In this document: positions 11,653-22,800 of the stretch, in pieces
How the letters are laid out: every line of letters starts with the position of its first letter
How positions within the stretch are numbered: the first letter of the stretch is position 1
Source: Ryuthela nishihirai
Taxonomy: Eukaryota; Arthropoda; Arachnida; Araneae; Heptathelidae
Direction: 5' to 3'
NCBI GenBank assembly: GCA_038380435.1
Contig: JAWZYU010000027.1
Location: 1,919,156 to 1,983,155, forward strand
DNA length: 64,000 bases
Notes under the pieces: model-generated
Told to the model about the DNA's origin: nothing
The model's database searches: none
Seen by the model: the letters and a program-made list of their open reading frames with translations, nothing else
Program-made: the position numbers and the translations under genes

Positions 11653-11945
11653 ATCACTAATTTCTAAACAAATCATTGCCAGATATTTTTTCTGAATTCT
11701 GCAATCAACCATAGTGTTCGGATATTTTTTGAGCGACTGTACTAGTTATGCCGATCCGAACTTGCCATTATCACAAAATTTCAGGTAGAATATTTAAATT
11801 AAAACAAAAGGGGTAGCTAATTCTTTTAATTTATTAACTCAAATTGTACAAATTTAAGAGAAATGAAACACATTGTAATTCTTTACTAAAACAAAGGAAG
11901 TGACAATTAATGTTCAACTTTATTTACTTCTTAAATACTTGCTAA

Positions 11946-12332
11946 ATTGGGTTGGGTAGTTTTACCTCTGAGCGGCACTTTTTTGCACACAATGGGCTAA
12001 ATGGCCAGGTCACAAGGACCCCGATGGCTCAGAGAAGGTTAAGGGAGGGGACCCACCTGAAAAGTTGTTGGGAGACAGATGGTAGCCTCCCATCAAGGCC
12101 ACCCAGTGTGTACTTTAACGTTCGCAGGATATGGCTCTCCCACACAAGGGGCCACTGCTTAACATCCCATCGGACGGACGACAGCCTTCCAAACCCATCG
12201 GTGTCCCTTACTGACCGTGGGCAGGGCGGGGAATTTTGCAGGGATAAATCTCAATGCTGATCAGCTGAGACTCGAAGCTGGGAACTACAGATTACAAGCC
12301 TGGAGTGCTACCGATTGAGCCACCCGCACCCC
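11946..12332 (-). mobile_element. tRNA-derived SINE, family B, full length with TSD
   Basis: Complete copy of 387 bp flanked by the perfect 13-bp target duplication AAATACTTGCTAA (11933-11945 and 12333-12345). The head, in reverse at the right end, has the tRNA-like A box within GGTGGCTCAATCGG. The body matches copies at 18323-18712 and 28600-28994. The B box is altered (GACTCGAAGC). Confidence 0.88.
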
Positions 12333-12629
12333 AAATACTTGCTAAGAGGATACAGGAATATTTTCTGATAAAGGACTGAGTTGAGAAAATCACGGTTTTG
12401 TCATTTTTTTTGTTTGATTCTTTAGGTAGAAAATACTTTAATATTATGTTAATTTCCAGTAACTAGGCTGTATTAATTCGTTTTCTATATAGAATGCATT
12501 GATGACAATATATTAAGTATATAGTGTTAAAAGAAATCGAATTAAAAATTCTTTATTTTCCCCTTAAATTATAAGAAAATAAAATAATTTTTTAAAGCTG
12601 ATTTGTGTAGAGATGCATTTAAACAGGAA

Positions 12630-12705
12630 ATATTGTTCACATGTCTTCCAATTGGGTACTTAACTGTTGAATGAGAAAATTATACTAATTAGTAGTGAAA
12701 TGTAT
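12630..12705. repeat. Inverted copy of part of the fold-back at 14190-14260
   Basis: CCAATTGGGTACTTAACTGT followed by TGAATGAGAAAATTATACTA recurs inverted near 14195-14255. This extends the palindromic organisation beyond the main fold-back. Confidence 0.7.
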
Positions 12706-12958
12706 AAATAAAATTGTAAACCAATGAAATCATTACCTGTGTAAAGTATTATGTGAAACCTATGCATTGTCATTGTATCTCCCAATACTTTGATATCAAT
12801 AAAAATTTTTAAAATGAAATACATGTGTTGTCTGAATTTCTGAGTCGAGTCTTTTCTTTAGCAAGTGGGGGAGGTAAACAACATTATCGTGACTTCTCAT
12901 GACGCTCCCGGAGATCACATGCTCATGACTCATTTCCACAGGTTGCATCGCGTTGGGT

Positions 12959-13061
12959 TGTTTTACCTTTGAGCGTCACTTTTTTGCACTCCATGGGCTA
13001 AATGGCCAGGTCACATAGACCCCGAAGGCTCAGAGAAGGTTGAGGGAGGGGACCCATTATT
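12959..13061 (-). mobile_element. SINE family B, 5'-truncated, with TSD
   Basis: Only the 3' about 100 bp is present, flanked by the 9-bp duplication GCGTTGGGT (12950-12958, 13062-13070). A clean example of 5' truncation during target-primed insertion. Confidence 0.85.
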
Positions 13062-13554
13062 GCGTTGGGTGAACCAGCTCACACACTCGGAGAAAAGTCT
13101 TAAATGCGTGAATTTCTGGGATTACACTTATAATAAAAGGTCGGTAATTCTCTTAATTTTCATGGTTTATCAAATATTACTTATAATTTCACGATGTCGT
13201 GACGTTCTCAAGTATTAAGAAGTGATGAAAACATATGATTTCTTTTCGAAGTTATTGTAAGTCGCCTGGATGCTAGCTCATTACGCTACCCGGATGAACC
13301 ACATCAAATGTCAACGTTTTTTTTAAAAGCAATCACTTCTCAGAAGTGGAGGACTTTAACAAATGCACCGAGTGTTGTGTTTATGAGAAAATCATCAGCA
13401 CGGAATGAAATTCTAATTTTTACTTTGCAGAGACAGAAACTTTCATTACAGTAGATTTTTACAAAGAAATAATCGAAATTATTACATCAGCCATTTGGCG
13501 ATAAAGGAATTTATCAAGTGTTTTAGAGCAGATTTTACTGAATATTAATACTTT

Positions 13555-14675
13555 ACAATAATGACCTACAAGGAAAAGGATAATTTCCTGTATATTAAAT
13601 AATACAGAGGGGTATAGACGAATTTTATATACTTTTCCTATGAATAAGTAAAAAAAAAATTGGATTTTCATATTGTTATTCGAATTACTCAGTTAATAAT
13701 TGTTTTACTTTGGAATGTTTCCGTGACAAAAAGTATGATGATTTAATTAAAAATAACGTTTTTTTTCCAAATTTTATTGAAAATCAAGGGGATTTCATCA
13801 TAAAATTTTAAGTGATTTAAAAAAAAAAGAGAGAAAATTCCTTTAAAATGAGGTTTTTCAATTACAGAAGTGAAAATATCGTTTTTTCTCAAATGCATTG
13901 AAAATTAAGCGATTTCGCCACTTATTTCAACTGTTTAGTAAAAAATACATTTAATTCCCTAAAAATTTGATTTTTAACGACTGAGATAAAAATAATATGC
14001 TTTCCTACATTAAATACAATGAAATGAAAAATAACGAAATTCACCACTAATTTCAGCTGCTTAATATCAAGAAATATAGATAAATGCATAGTATATAAGA
14101 AAAAGAAGCTAGCGAACGTATCAACATAAATTTACCTCTGAGACTTAAATATCACATGTTCTGTGTTTCAACATTACGCATTTTTAGTATTTTACACATT
14201 AATTACTAATTAGTATAATTTTCTCCTTCAACAGTTAATTACCCAATTGGAAGTAATTTTTAGAGATTTAAATGTATTTTTTACTAAACAGTTGAAATAA
14301 GTGACGAAATCGCTTAATTTTCAATGCATTTGGGAAAAAACGATATTTTCACTTCTGTAATTGAAAAATCTCATTTTGAGGGAATTTTCTATCTTTTTCT
14401 TTAAATCACTTAAATTTTATGATGAAATCCCCTTAATTTTCAATAAAGTTAGGGAAAAAAAACTTTATCTTTAATTAAATCATCATACTTTTTGTTACGG
14501 AAACATTCCAAAGTAAAACAATTATTAACTGAGTAATTCGAATAACAATATGAAAAACCAAATTTTTTTTACTTATTCATTGGAAAAATATATAAAATTC
14601 GTCTATTATTCTCCGTATTATTTAATATACAGGAAGTTATCCTTTTCCTTGTAGATCATTATTGTAAGTTGAGGG
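13555..14675. repeat. Fold-back element in the loop of the large inverted repeat
   Basis: Arms of about 400 bp (roughly 13555-13955 and 14268-14675) are inverted copies, with an estimated 90% or more identity by eye and a loop of about 310 bp. Matching landmarks include ACTTTGGAATGTTTCCGTGA on the left and its complement near 14500, and the CAGTTGAAATAAGTG block on both sides of the loop. There is no transposase or clear target duplication. A 70-codon minus ORF at 13459-13671 lies over the left end and is probably chance. Confidence 0.88.
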
Positions 14676-15084
14676 TACAAACCAAAATGGTCGGACTTAT
14701 TCGGGAGTTTGCGGTTAAAATGGCAGGGTCTTTTAATAAAGGGGGACCGCACTAATTATTTAAATATGAGTTATGAATTATTAATAAGGGGAATTGTGGT
14801 GGTGTGGTCGATGACGTCGGAAAACCGTTATGGCTGTTGGTGGAAATTACGATTGAATTGTTATCTAATACCATCTGTTATATATCAACTATTATCTGCA
14901 ATTTAACTGAATAATATAATTTCAGATTAATACATTACTGGAGGGAGGCATTCTTTTTGACATTGCACGACTTCGGTCTTAAAACAGTGTGAGTTCTCAC
15001 CAATGTGATTGATAATGATCCGTCACCGCCTTGAAACACATGGGTGGCGGATCCCATAGGATTAACATTGATCCTCCACTGATC

Positions 15085-15215
15085 CAGAACCCCCACTAAC
15101 CTCCTAACAGCTGTCTAGTGGGTCTCCTCCCCACAACCTTCTCTGATCCCTCAGGATCCTTGTGACCTGACCATTGAGTCCATTGTATGCAAAAATGTGT
15201 CCCTCACAGATAAAG
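15085..15215 (+). mobile_element. SINE family B, 3' fragment
   Basis: Matches the last third of family B: AACAGCTGTCTAGTGGGTCT, CAACCTTCTCTGATCC, then a diverged version of the terminal GTGTGCAAAAA..CTCAGAGG block. Confidence 0.75.
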
Positions 15216-15239
15216 GAACCCAACCGAATATTCCGATCG

Positions 15240-15620
15240 GTCAAACCCACATGTATTTATGTAGTCCTGGTGCTTATGGTAAATGTCAGCTATTCTCAAA
15301 TCACTAAGCTTACTTGGCTACAGGAAACGTTCCTCATTGCCATTGGACCTATCCGAGCCAAAGCCAATATCCAGTACCAACATTAGCATTGAAGTCACCC
15401 AGCAGAAGAGAAATATCTCCTTTCTTGACCGAATATCCTGAAGGTGTCTGCAAAACCTCCCTCATTCTCATCAGAGTCCTCTGTGGGAGCGTCAACATTG
15501 CGAGGCTAAGTTTTAAATTTAGCTGTAAGCAATTTTTCATTCTAGTCAGCTGTTTGTAACGCAGGGATTTCTCCGGAATTTCCTAAATCTAATACCTCAT
15601 AGAAAAGATTATTATTTGAG
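15240..15620 (-). pseudogene. RTE endonuclease fragment
   Basis: On the minus strand, 15540-15349 reads TLMRMREVLQTPSGYSVKKG and GDISLLLGDFNANVGT. The LLGDFNA.VGT motif is a hallmark of AP-type endonucleases of non-LTR elements. DNA similarity to the RTE endonuclease at 57660-58030 covers most of the fragment. It is truncated on both sides and frameshifted. Confidence 0.78.
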
Positions 15621-15817
15621 ACGAATTTTGGCGCAATAAGAGTGAGGAGTCCCTTGCTCCACACTATCAAGTGAACGAGTCAGTCATATATTTCCCGTCA
15701 GGAATATATTCATGCTATCATGCAGGCGTTGGCATCATATATATTACCGATCAGAATGCATAATAAAATGACATCACACTGACTGTTTTATTGCGAAATA
15801 TATCTGACATTTATTGC

Positions 15818-16010
15818 TGACGTCATCTATAATCGGGAATGGCAACTTGCATTTGTAATTGTTGCTAAGATGTAAATAAGGAAGTCAGTTTACTTTGGAT
15901 CGATTTTTTTCATTACTAACATTTAAACGCGAGTGACGTAATAATTTACATCTTATCTCTTAGCAACAATTGCAAATATAAGATGCCTTTCTTGATTATA
16001 GATGACGTTA
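15818..16010. mobile_element. 193-bp fold-back MITE (right arm)
   Basis: Partner of 10766-10958. One terminal palindrome is altered to TGACGTTA, and an internal GACGTAATAA replaces GACGTCATAA. Confidence 0.7.
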
Positions 16011-16062
16011 CTCCCGCCACTTTCAGCAATAGATATGAATGGTCGCATTGCGGAAATAAATT

Positions 16063-16130
16063 CCGGAGCCCATGGTTGGTTTACAGCACTCTGGCTTGTA
16101 TCGAGAGAGTCCTGGGTTCGAGTGCCGCAC
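16063..16130 (+). repeat. tRNA-like sequence in right arm
   Basis: Partner of 10647-10713: a tRNA-like 5' half followed by GGGTTCGAGTGCCGC. Not a functional tRNA, because the acceptor ends do not pair convincingly. Confidence 0.5.
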
Positions 16131-17139
16131 AGTTGCCAAAAATATTTTTTTTGCGCATAAGTATTTATTGAATTTATTATCTACAGATAATCTGTGTACA
16201 TAATAGATTAATTTCTCTCTCTTTCAATCAACTTGTATTATTTAGTAACATTAATCGTTAACCGCAGCCAATTCGCTAGGCATCATGGGTATTTCTCAGA
16301 AGCACTATTCTTTATGTTGACGGAACACAATGCTCGAGAATAACAATTACCTCGTTTAAGGTGTTTTAAATTCTAATAATTGTTTCACTTCACTGAACAT
16401 TTTATGAGGTAAACTTCCGTTAGCCAAAGCCCCAGGATATTTGTAAACTCAATTGAACGAGAATAATTCCTCACTATGGGGGAGGAGGGATTCGTTTTTT
16501 CAAAATGTACAGTAACCGCATTGGCTACGAGCTAGAGTTCTTGCAATCTGCAGTAGATGTATTACAATGATACAAAACATAAAAGCAATAAATATTTATG
16601 ATAATTTCTCCTATAAATAAATCGGTAGCTTATTATGTATCAAAAAAACTTTAAATGTAAAAAAAAATATGGTGAAATATGGTATATATGTTTATTGACC
16701 ATATATATAATGAAAATAATAAATATGAGACATATAATTCATACACAGTAATAATGATAAAATAATGATATATAATAATAATGAGTTAAAATAATGAGTA
16801 ATAATATATATCCACAATTCCGTATGAACAAATATAACAACGGAACATAAATAAAACTGTATGTAGAATATTTACTGTGAAATGAGCAAATATATACAAT
16901 TCAAAGTAAATAAAATCATATATGTATAATATTTATCGTGAAATGAAATACTTTAAAATAGAAGCCATATAAGAACAACCAATGAGTTTTATGTTCTTAC
17001 AGGTTGTCAAATTACATTATTATTTTAATCGATATGCCTTTTTACAGTATAGATTCAAAGGTTTCACAGTGGGAAAATATTTCAAAAATCAATAATTTCA
17101 GATTTCTTCCTTAATGACATATGAAATGAGGAAAGTCAC

Positions 17140-17530
17140 TTAACAGTGAAATAAAGACTCAATATTGTTTATATTTAATAATCTTTGCCTAATTTTGAAT
17201 TTAAATATATTTTCATTTTTCCTTCCCTTTATACTGCTCTGTAATTTATTAAAATTTTGCGGAGCTAGAATTATGAAACGTTTCTGGATAATTTCGTTTC
17301 TTGAAAAAGGTACATAATAAAGTGCTCTATTTCGAAGATTTATTTTTGTATGTTGCAATTTTAATAAATCAGGGTTTTTAAATACAAACAGAAGGATTTT
17401 ATAAACATATAATTGTCTTAAATCCAAAATTTTATTTTCAATAATCATAATTTTTAAATTCATAAAATTGTGATTCATAATAAACTTCAGAATTTTGTTT
17501 TGTAATTCACAAAATTTTAAATGATCATAT
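17140..17530 (-). pseudogene. Non-LTR retrotransposon RT C-terminal fragment (right arm)
   Basis: Partner of the fragment at 9229-9624, with 112 open codons ending at 17140. It reads through to the natural stop after NNIESLFHC because it lacks the extra A of the left copy. The catalytic core is absent. Confidence 0.6.
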
Positions 17531-18322
17531 TTTAATAATTAAAATATAATTAATTTACAATGTGTGACTGGAAAAGTAAGGATAAAATTTCAAGCTCCCT
17601 TCTATTAAATAAGACAAAACATAGTCTCAACATATATATCTCACATCATATATCAACATATATATCTCAACATATACCTCCTTATTTTCAAAAAAATTAT
17701 TTCCCTGTTTCAACCAGTAGAGATTACCAGAAAAAAACAACAACTTGTAAAGTTGCATTGTCACATATATTTTCCAAACTCCATCGAAGCAAAATAATGA
17801 GTTGTTACAGATGTTTCGAACAATGGCCTTTAATCGGTATCAATTTTCATTGTTTTTTTTTTAATTTTGAAGCCTTTTTGAAACTCGGATGTAGGAAAAA
17901 TAAAGTGTACGTGAGTGTGGGGGGGGAGGGGGAGAAATTTAGAGAGCCAATGGAGCCTGCAAAAATCAACAGGGATATCAGCTACAATATAACATTTTCT
18001 GCTCCGTTTTAGACGTCACTGAAGAATGTCTTGAAATAACCTGAAATATGCACAAGTTAAATAATTTTTTCCTCCATTACACTTACTGGCATTTCGAAAA
18101 AGGGGGAATGGCCCACTTCACCCTCTCCTTAGATGTTGTCCTACGTAAACCGGTGTTCTAAAGCTTTTATTTCGGTAAAACATCTACTTATATTTCAATA
18201 TATGTGGTACATTCCGTTGTCTATCTCCATTTGCAATTTCTCCATTAGATTATGAACTTATGGATCACGTTTGTCAAACTCAAATCATATATAGGCCAAA
18301 TTAGTTATTTCTTAATATATGG

Positions 18323-18712
18323 GAGGCGCGGGTGGCTCAGTCGGTAGCGCGCCAGGCTCGTAATCTGTAGTTCCCAGGTTCGAGTCCCAGCTGGGTCAGC
18401 GTTGAGATTTATCTCCGCAAAATTTCCCCGCCCTGCCTACGGTCGGTAGGGGACACCGATGGGCTTGAAAAGGCCGCCGTCCGTCGGATGGGACGTTAAG
18501 CCGTGGCCCCCGTGTGTGGGAGAGCCATACCCTGTGCACGTTAAAGAACACGCTGGATGGCCTTGACGGGAGGCTACCATATGTCTCCCAACAGCTGTTC
18601 CAGTGGGTCCCCTCCCCCAACCTTCTCTGAGCCTTCCGGGTCCTTGTGGCCTGGCCATTTAGCCCATGGTGTGCAAAAAAGTGCCGCTCAGAGGCAAAAC
18701 ATTCCAATCCAA
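18323..18712 (+). mobile_element. tRNA-derived SINE, family B, full length with TSD
   Basis: A 390-bp copy flanked by the perfect 13-bp duplication TCTTAATATATGG (18310-18322, 18713-18725). The head has A box TGGCTCAGTCGG and B box GGTTCGAGTCC. The anticodon-like loop CTCGTAA would give CGT, suggesting a tRNA-Thr-like ancestor (inference). The 3' end has no long poly-A, only GGCAAAACATTCC. Open frames inside it are not genes. Confidence 0.92.
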
Positions 18713-18769
18713 TCTTAATATATGGCTGCGGCGCATTTCATTTTAAGGAATAATACGAAAAAAGGTAAT

Positions 18770-19815
18770 TACTTACACCAAAGAGGCAAAACCAACTGCC
18801 TATTATGATGTTGGTCTCCACGTGCCGCCAAAATAGCTCTTACCTGGCGAGGCATGGACGCTACGAGATTTCTAAAGGTGTCTTGTGGTATCTGGTACCA
18901 ACGTGTTACCAACAGATCCTTTAACTCTAGTAAGTTACGTAGTTGAGCCGCGCAGATCGAATATGCTGTTTGAACAAAAACTACAGATGTTCGATTGGAT
19001 TGATGTCTGGGGAATTTGGAGTCCAGGCCAATACCTCGAAGCTTCCTCATGTTCCGCAAAGCATTTTTGAACAATCCGGGCACTGTGACATGGCGCAATA
19101 TCCTGCTGACAGAAGACACTGCTAGAGGGGAATACCATTGCCATAAAAGGATTACCTGGTCTGCAATGACGTTTACGTAGGTGATAGACGTCACAGTTTC
19201 CTGCACATGAATGACTGGACACAGGATTCTCCAGCAGAACATTGCCCAAAGCATTTCACTTCCTCCACTGGCTTGTTTTCATCCCACGGTGCATCCTGAT
19301 GCCAACACCTCCCAAGGTAAACGACGCACACTTACCCAGCTTTCCACGTGGTGCAACAGGAAACGAGATTTATCAGACCAGACAACCTTCTTCCAATCAT
19401 TCAAGGTCCAGTTATGATGCTTGCATGTCCATTATAGGCACTTTTAACGGTGAACCGAGGTTAGCATGGGCACTTGGAGCAACCTGCGGCTACTCAGCCC
19501 CATTTTCAGCAGGGTTCGATGTATTTTGAGTTGTGACATAGTACTCCCATCACCAACATTCAATTACGGGCAAGTTGTACCTCAGTATCCCTTCTGTTGG
19601 CTCATACCATACAGGATAGCCTTTGTTCACCTGTAGCATCGAGAGCCGTGGTCAGCTCACAGCTTGCCGTTGGTTCGTGGTTTTACCCTCCTTGGACCAC
19701 TTTTTGAAGGTACTAAACACGGCTGACTGTGAGCACCTCACAAGCCTTATCATCCCGGAAATGCTCTAACCCAGTTGTGGGTCCATTACAATTGTCCTTT
19801 GTCAGACTCACGGAA
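18770..19815 (-). pseudogene. Tc1-like transposase, second lineage, multiply frameshifted
   Basis: Minus-strand fragments in order are FSTFKKWSKEGKTTNQRQA (helix-turn-helix region), IHRTLLKMGLSSRRLLQVP, LNDWKKVVWSDKSRF (first catalytic aspartate), VFCQQDIAPCHSARIVQKCF (second), and RWYQIPQDTFRNLVASMPRQ with VRAILAARGDQH at the C-terminus. The DLNPIE block is destroyed by frameshifts around 19020. The gene is almost full length but unusable. It is a different lineage from the copy at 7600-8377. The minisatellite starts directly at its 5' side. Confidence 0.85.
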
Positions 19816-19817
19816 AG

Positions 19818-22800
19818 CATGCTGTCTTCGATACCAGAGCCTACATCAAAGTTATACTGTTTGGGTTTGAGAAAGATTTTTTAGTCCCTGTGGTGGCGCG
19901 TTGCAGGGAAATACTCCATCTTCGATACCAGAGTCTACATCAAAGTCATACTGTTTGGGTTTGAGAAAGATTTTTTAGTCCCTGTGGTGGCGGGTTGCAG
20001 GGAAATACTCCATCTTCGATACCAGAGCCTACATCAAAGTTATACTGTTTGGGTTTGAGAAAGATTTTTAGTCCTTGTGGTGCTGTGTTGCAGGGAAATA
20101 CTCCATCTTCGATACCAGAGCCTACATCAAAGTTATACTGTTTGGGTTTGAGAAAGATCTTTTAGTCCCTGTGGTGTTGTGTTGCAGGGAAATACTCGAT
20201 CTTCGATACCAGAGCCTACATCAAAGTTATACTGTTTGGGTTCGAGAAAGATTTTTAGTCCCTGTGGTGGTGTGTTGCAGGGAAATACTTCATCTTCGAT
20301 ACCAGAGTCTACATCAAAGTTATACTGTTTGGGTTTGAGAAAGATCCTTTAGTCCCTGTGGTGGTGTGTTGCAGGGAAATACTCCATCTTCGATACCAGA
20401 GCCTACATCAAAGTTATACTCTTTGGGTTCGAGAAAGATTTTTAGTCCCTGTGGTGGTGTGTTGCAGGGAAATACTTCATCTTCGATACCAGAGTCTACA
20501 TCAAAGTTATACTGTTTGGGTTTGAGAAAGATCCTTTAGTCCCTGTGGTGGTGTGTTGCAGGGAAATACTCCATCTTCGATACCAGAGCCTACATCAAAG
20601 TTATACTGTTTGGGTTCGAGAAAGAATTTTAGTCCCTGTGGTGGTGTGTTGCAGGGAAATACTTCATCTTCGATACCAGAGTCTACATCAAAGTTATACT
20701 GTTTGGGTTTGAGAAAGATCCTTTAGTCCCTGTGGTGGTGTGTTGCAGGGAAATACTCCATCTTCGATACCAGAGCCTACATCAAAGTTATACTCTTTGG
20801 GTTCGAGAAAGATTTTTAGTCCCTGTGGTGGTGTGTTGCAGGGAAATATTTCATCTTCGATACCAGAGTCTACATCAAAGTTATACTGTTTCGGTTTGAG
20901 AAAGATCCTTTAGTCCCTGTGGTGGTGTGTTGCAGGGAAATACTCCATCTTCGATACCAGAGTCTACATCAAAGTTATACTGTTTGGGTTTGAGAAAGAT
21001 CCTTTAGTCCCTGTGGTGGTGTGTTGCAGGGAAATACTCCATCTTCGATACCAGAGCCTACATCAAAGTTATACTGTTTGGGTTCGAGAAAGATTTTTAG
21101 TCCCTGTGGTGGTGTGGTGCAGGGAAATACTTCATCTTCGATACCAGAGCCTACATCAAAGTTATACTGTTTGGGTTTGAGAAAGATCTTTAAGTCCCTG
21201 TGGTGGTGTGTTGCAGGGAAATACTCGATCTTCGATACCAGAGCCTACATCAAAGTTATACTGTTTGGGTTCGAGAAAGATTTTTAGTCCCTGTGGTGGT
21301 GTGTTGCAGGGAAATGCTTCATCTTCGATACCAGAGTCTACATCAAAGTTATACTGTTTGGGTTTGAGAAAGATCCTTTAGTCCCTGTGGTGGTGTGTTG
21401 CAGGGAAATACTTCATCTTCGATACCAGAGTCTACATCAAAGTTATACTGTTTGGGTTTGAGAAAGATTTTTAGTCCCTGTGGTGGTGTGTTGCAGGGAA
21501 ATACTCCATCTTCGATACCAGAGCCTACATCAAAGTTATACTGTTTGGGTTTGAGAAAGATCTTTTAGTCCCTGTGGTGGTGTGTTGCAGGGAAATACTC
21601 CATCTTCGATACCAGAGTCTACATCAAAGTTATACTGTTTGGGTTTGAGAAAGATCCTTTAGTCCCTGTGGTGGTGTGTTGCAGGGAAATACTTCATCTT
21701 CGATACCAGAGTCTACATCAAAGTTATACTGTTTGGGTTTGAGAAAGATTTTTAGTCCCTGTGGTGGTGTGTTGCAGGGAAATACTCCATCTTCGATACC
21801 AGAGCCTACATCAAAGTTATACTGTTTGGGTTTGAGAAAGATCTTTTAGTCCCTGTGGTGGTGTGTTGCAGGGAAATACTCCATCTTCGATACCAGAGTC
21901 TACATCAAAGTTATACTGTTTGGGTTTGAGAAAGATCCTTTAGTCCCTGTGGTGGTGTGTTGCAGGGAAATACTCCATCTTCGATACCAGAGCCTACATC
22001 AAAGTTATACTGTTTGGGTTTGAGAAAGATTTTTTGGTCCCTGTGGTGGCGTGTTGCAGTGAAATACTCCATCTTCGATACCAGAGTCTACATCAAAGTT
22101 ATACTGTTTGGGTTTGAGAAAGATCCTTTAGTCTCTGTGGTGGTGTGTTGCAGGGAAATACTCCATCTTCGATACCAGAGCCTACATCAAAGTTATACTC
22201 TTTGGGTTTGAGAAAGATCTTTTAGTCCCTGTGGTGGTGTGTTGCGGGGAAATACTCCATCTTCGATACCAGAGTCTACATCAAAGTTATACTGTTTCGG
22301 TTTGAGAAAGATCCTTTAGTCCCTGTGGTGGTGTGTTGCAGCGAAATACTCCATCTTCGATACCAGAGCCTACATCAAAGTTATACTGTTTGGGTTCGAG
22401 AAAGATTTTTAGTCCCTGTGGTGGTGTGTTGCAGGAAATACTTCATCTTCGATACCAGAGTCTACATCAAAGTTATACTGTTTGGGTTCGAGAAAGATTT
22501 TTAGTCCCTGTGGTGGTGTGTTGCAGGAAATACTTCATCTTCGATACCAGAGTCTACATCAAAGTTATACTGTTTGGGTTTGAGAAAGATCCTTTAGTCC
22601 CTGTGGTGGTGTGTTGCAGGGAAATACTCCATTTTCGATACCAGAGCCTACATCAAAGTTATACTGTTTGGGTTTGAGAAAGATTTTTTAGTCCCTGTGG
22701 TGGCGCGTTGCAGGGAAATACTCCATCTTCGATACCAGAGTCTACATCAAAGTCATACTGTTTGGGTTTGAGAAAGATTTTTTAGTCCCTGTGGTGGCGG

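Larger units (their letters stand above)
15743..18317. repeat. Right arm of the 10-kb inverted repeat
   Basis: Inverted partner of 8378-11033. Differences visible by eye are the missing block of about 110 bp near 18266 and an expansion of about 40 bp of CATATATAT-type sequence at 17625-17680. The outer edge abuts a SINE whose target duplication (TCTTAATATATGG) starts inside the arm, so the SINE came later. Confidence 0.93.

Noticed and set aside
16063..16130. Possible functional tRNA gene
   Set aside because: B box is good but the acceptor stem does not pair and the same sequence is embedded in both arms of the inverted repeat. Treated as tRNA-like repeat.
8378..18317. Interpretation as a Maverick/Polinton with long inverted ends
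   Set aside because: No integrase, polymerase B, capsid or ATPase reading was found in arms or loop, and no 6-bp target duplication was seen.
18396..18707. 103- and 73-codon ORFs on the minus strand
   Set aside because: They are antisense to SINE family B; equivalent frames appear in every good copy of the SINE.
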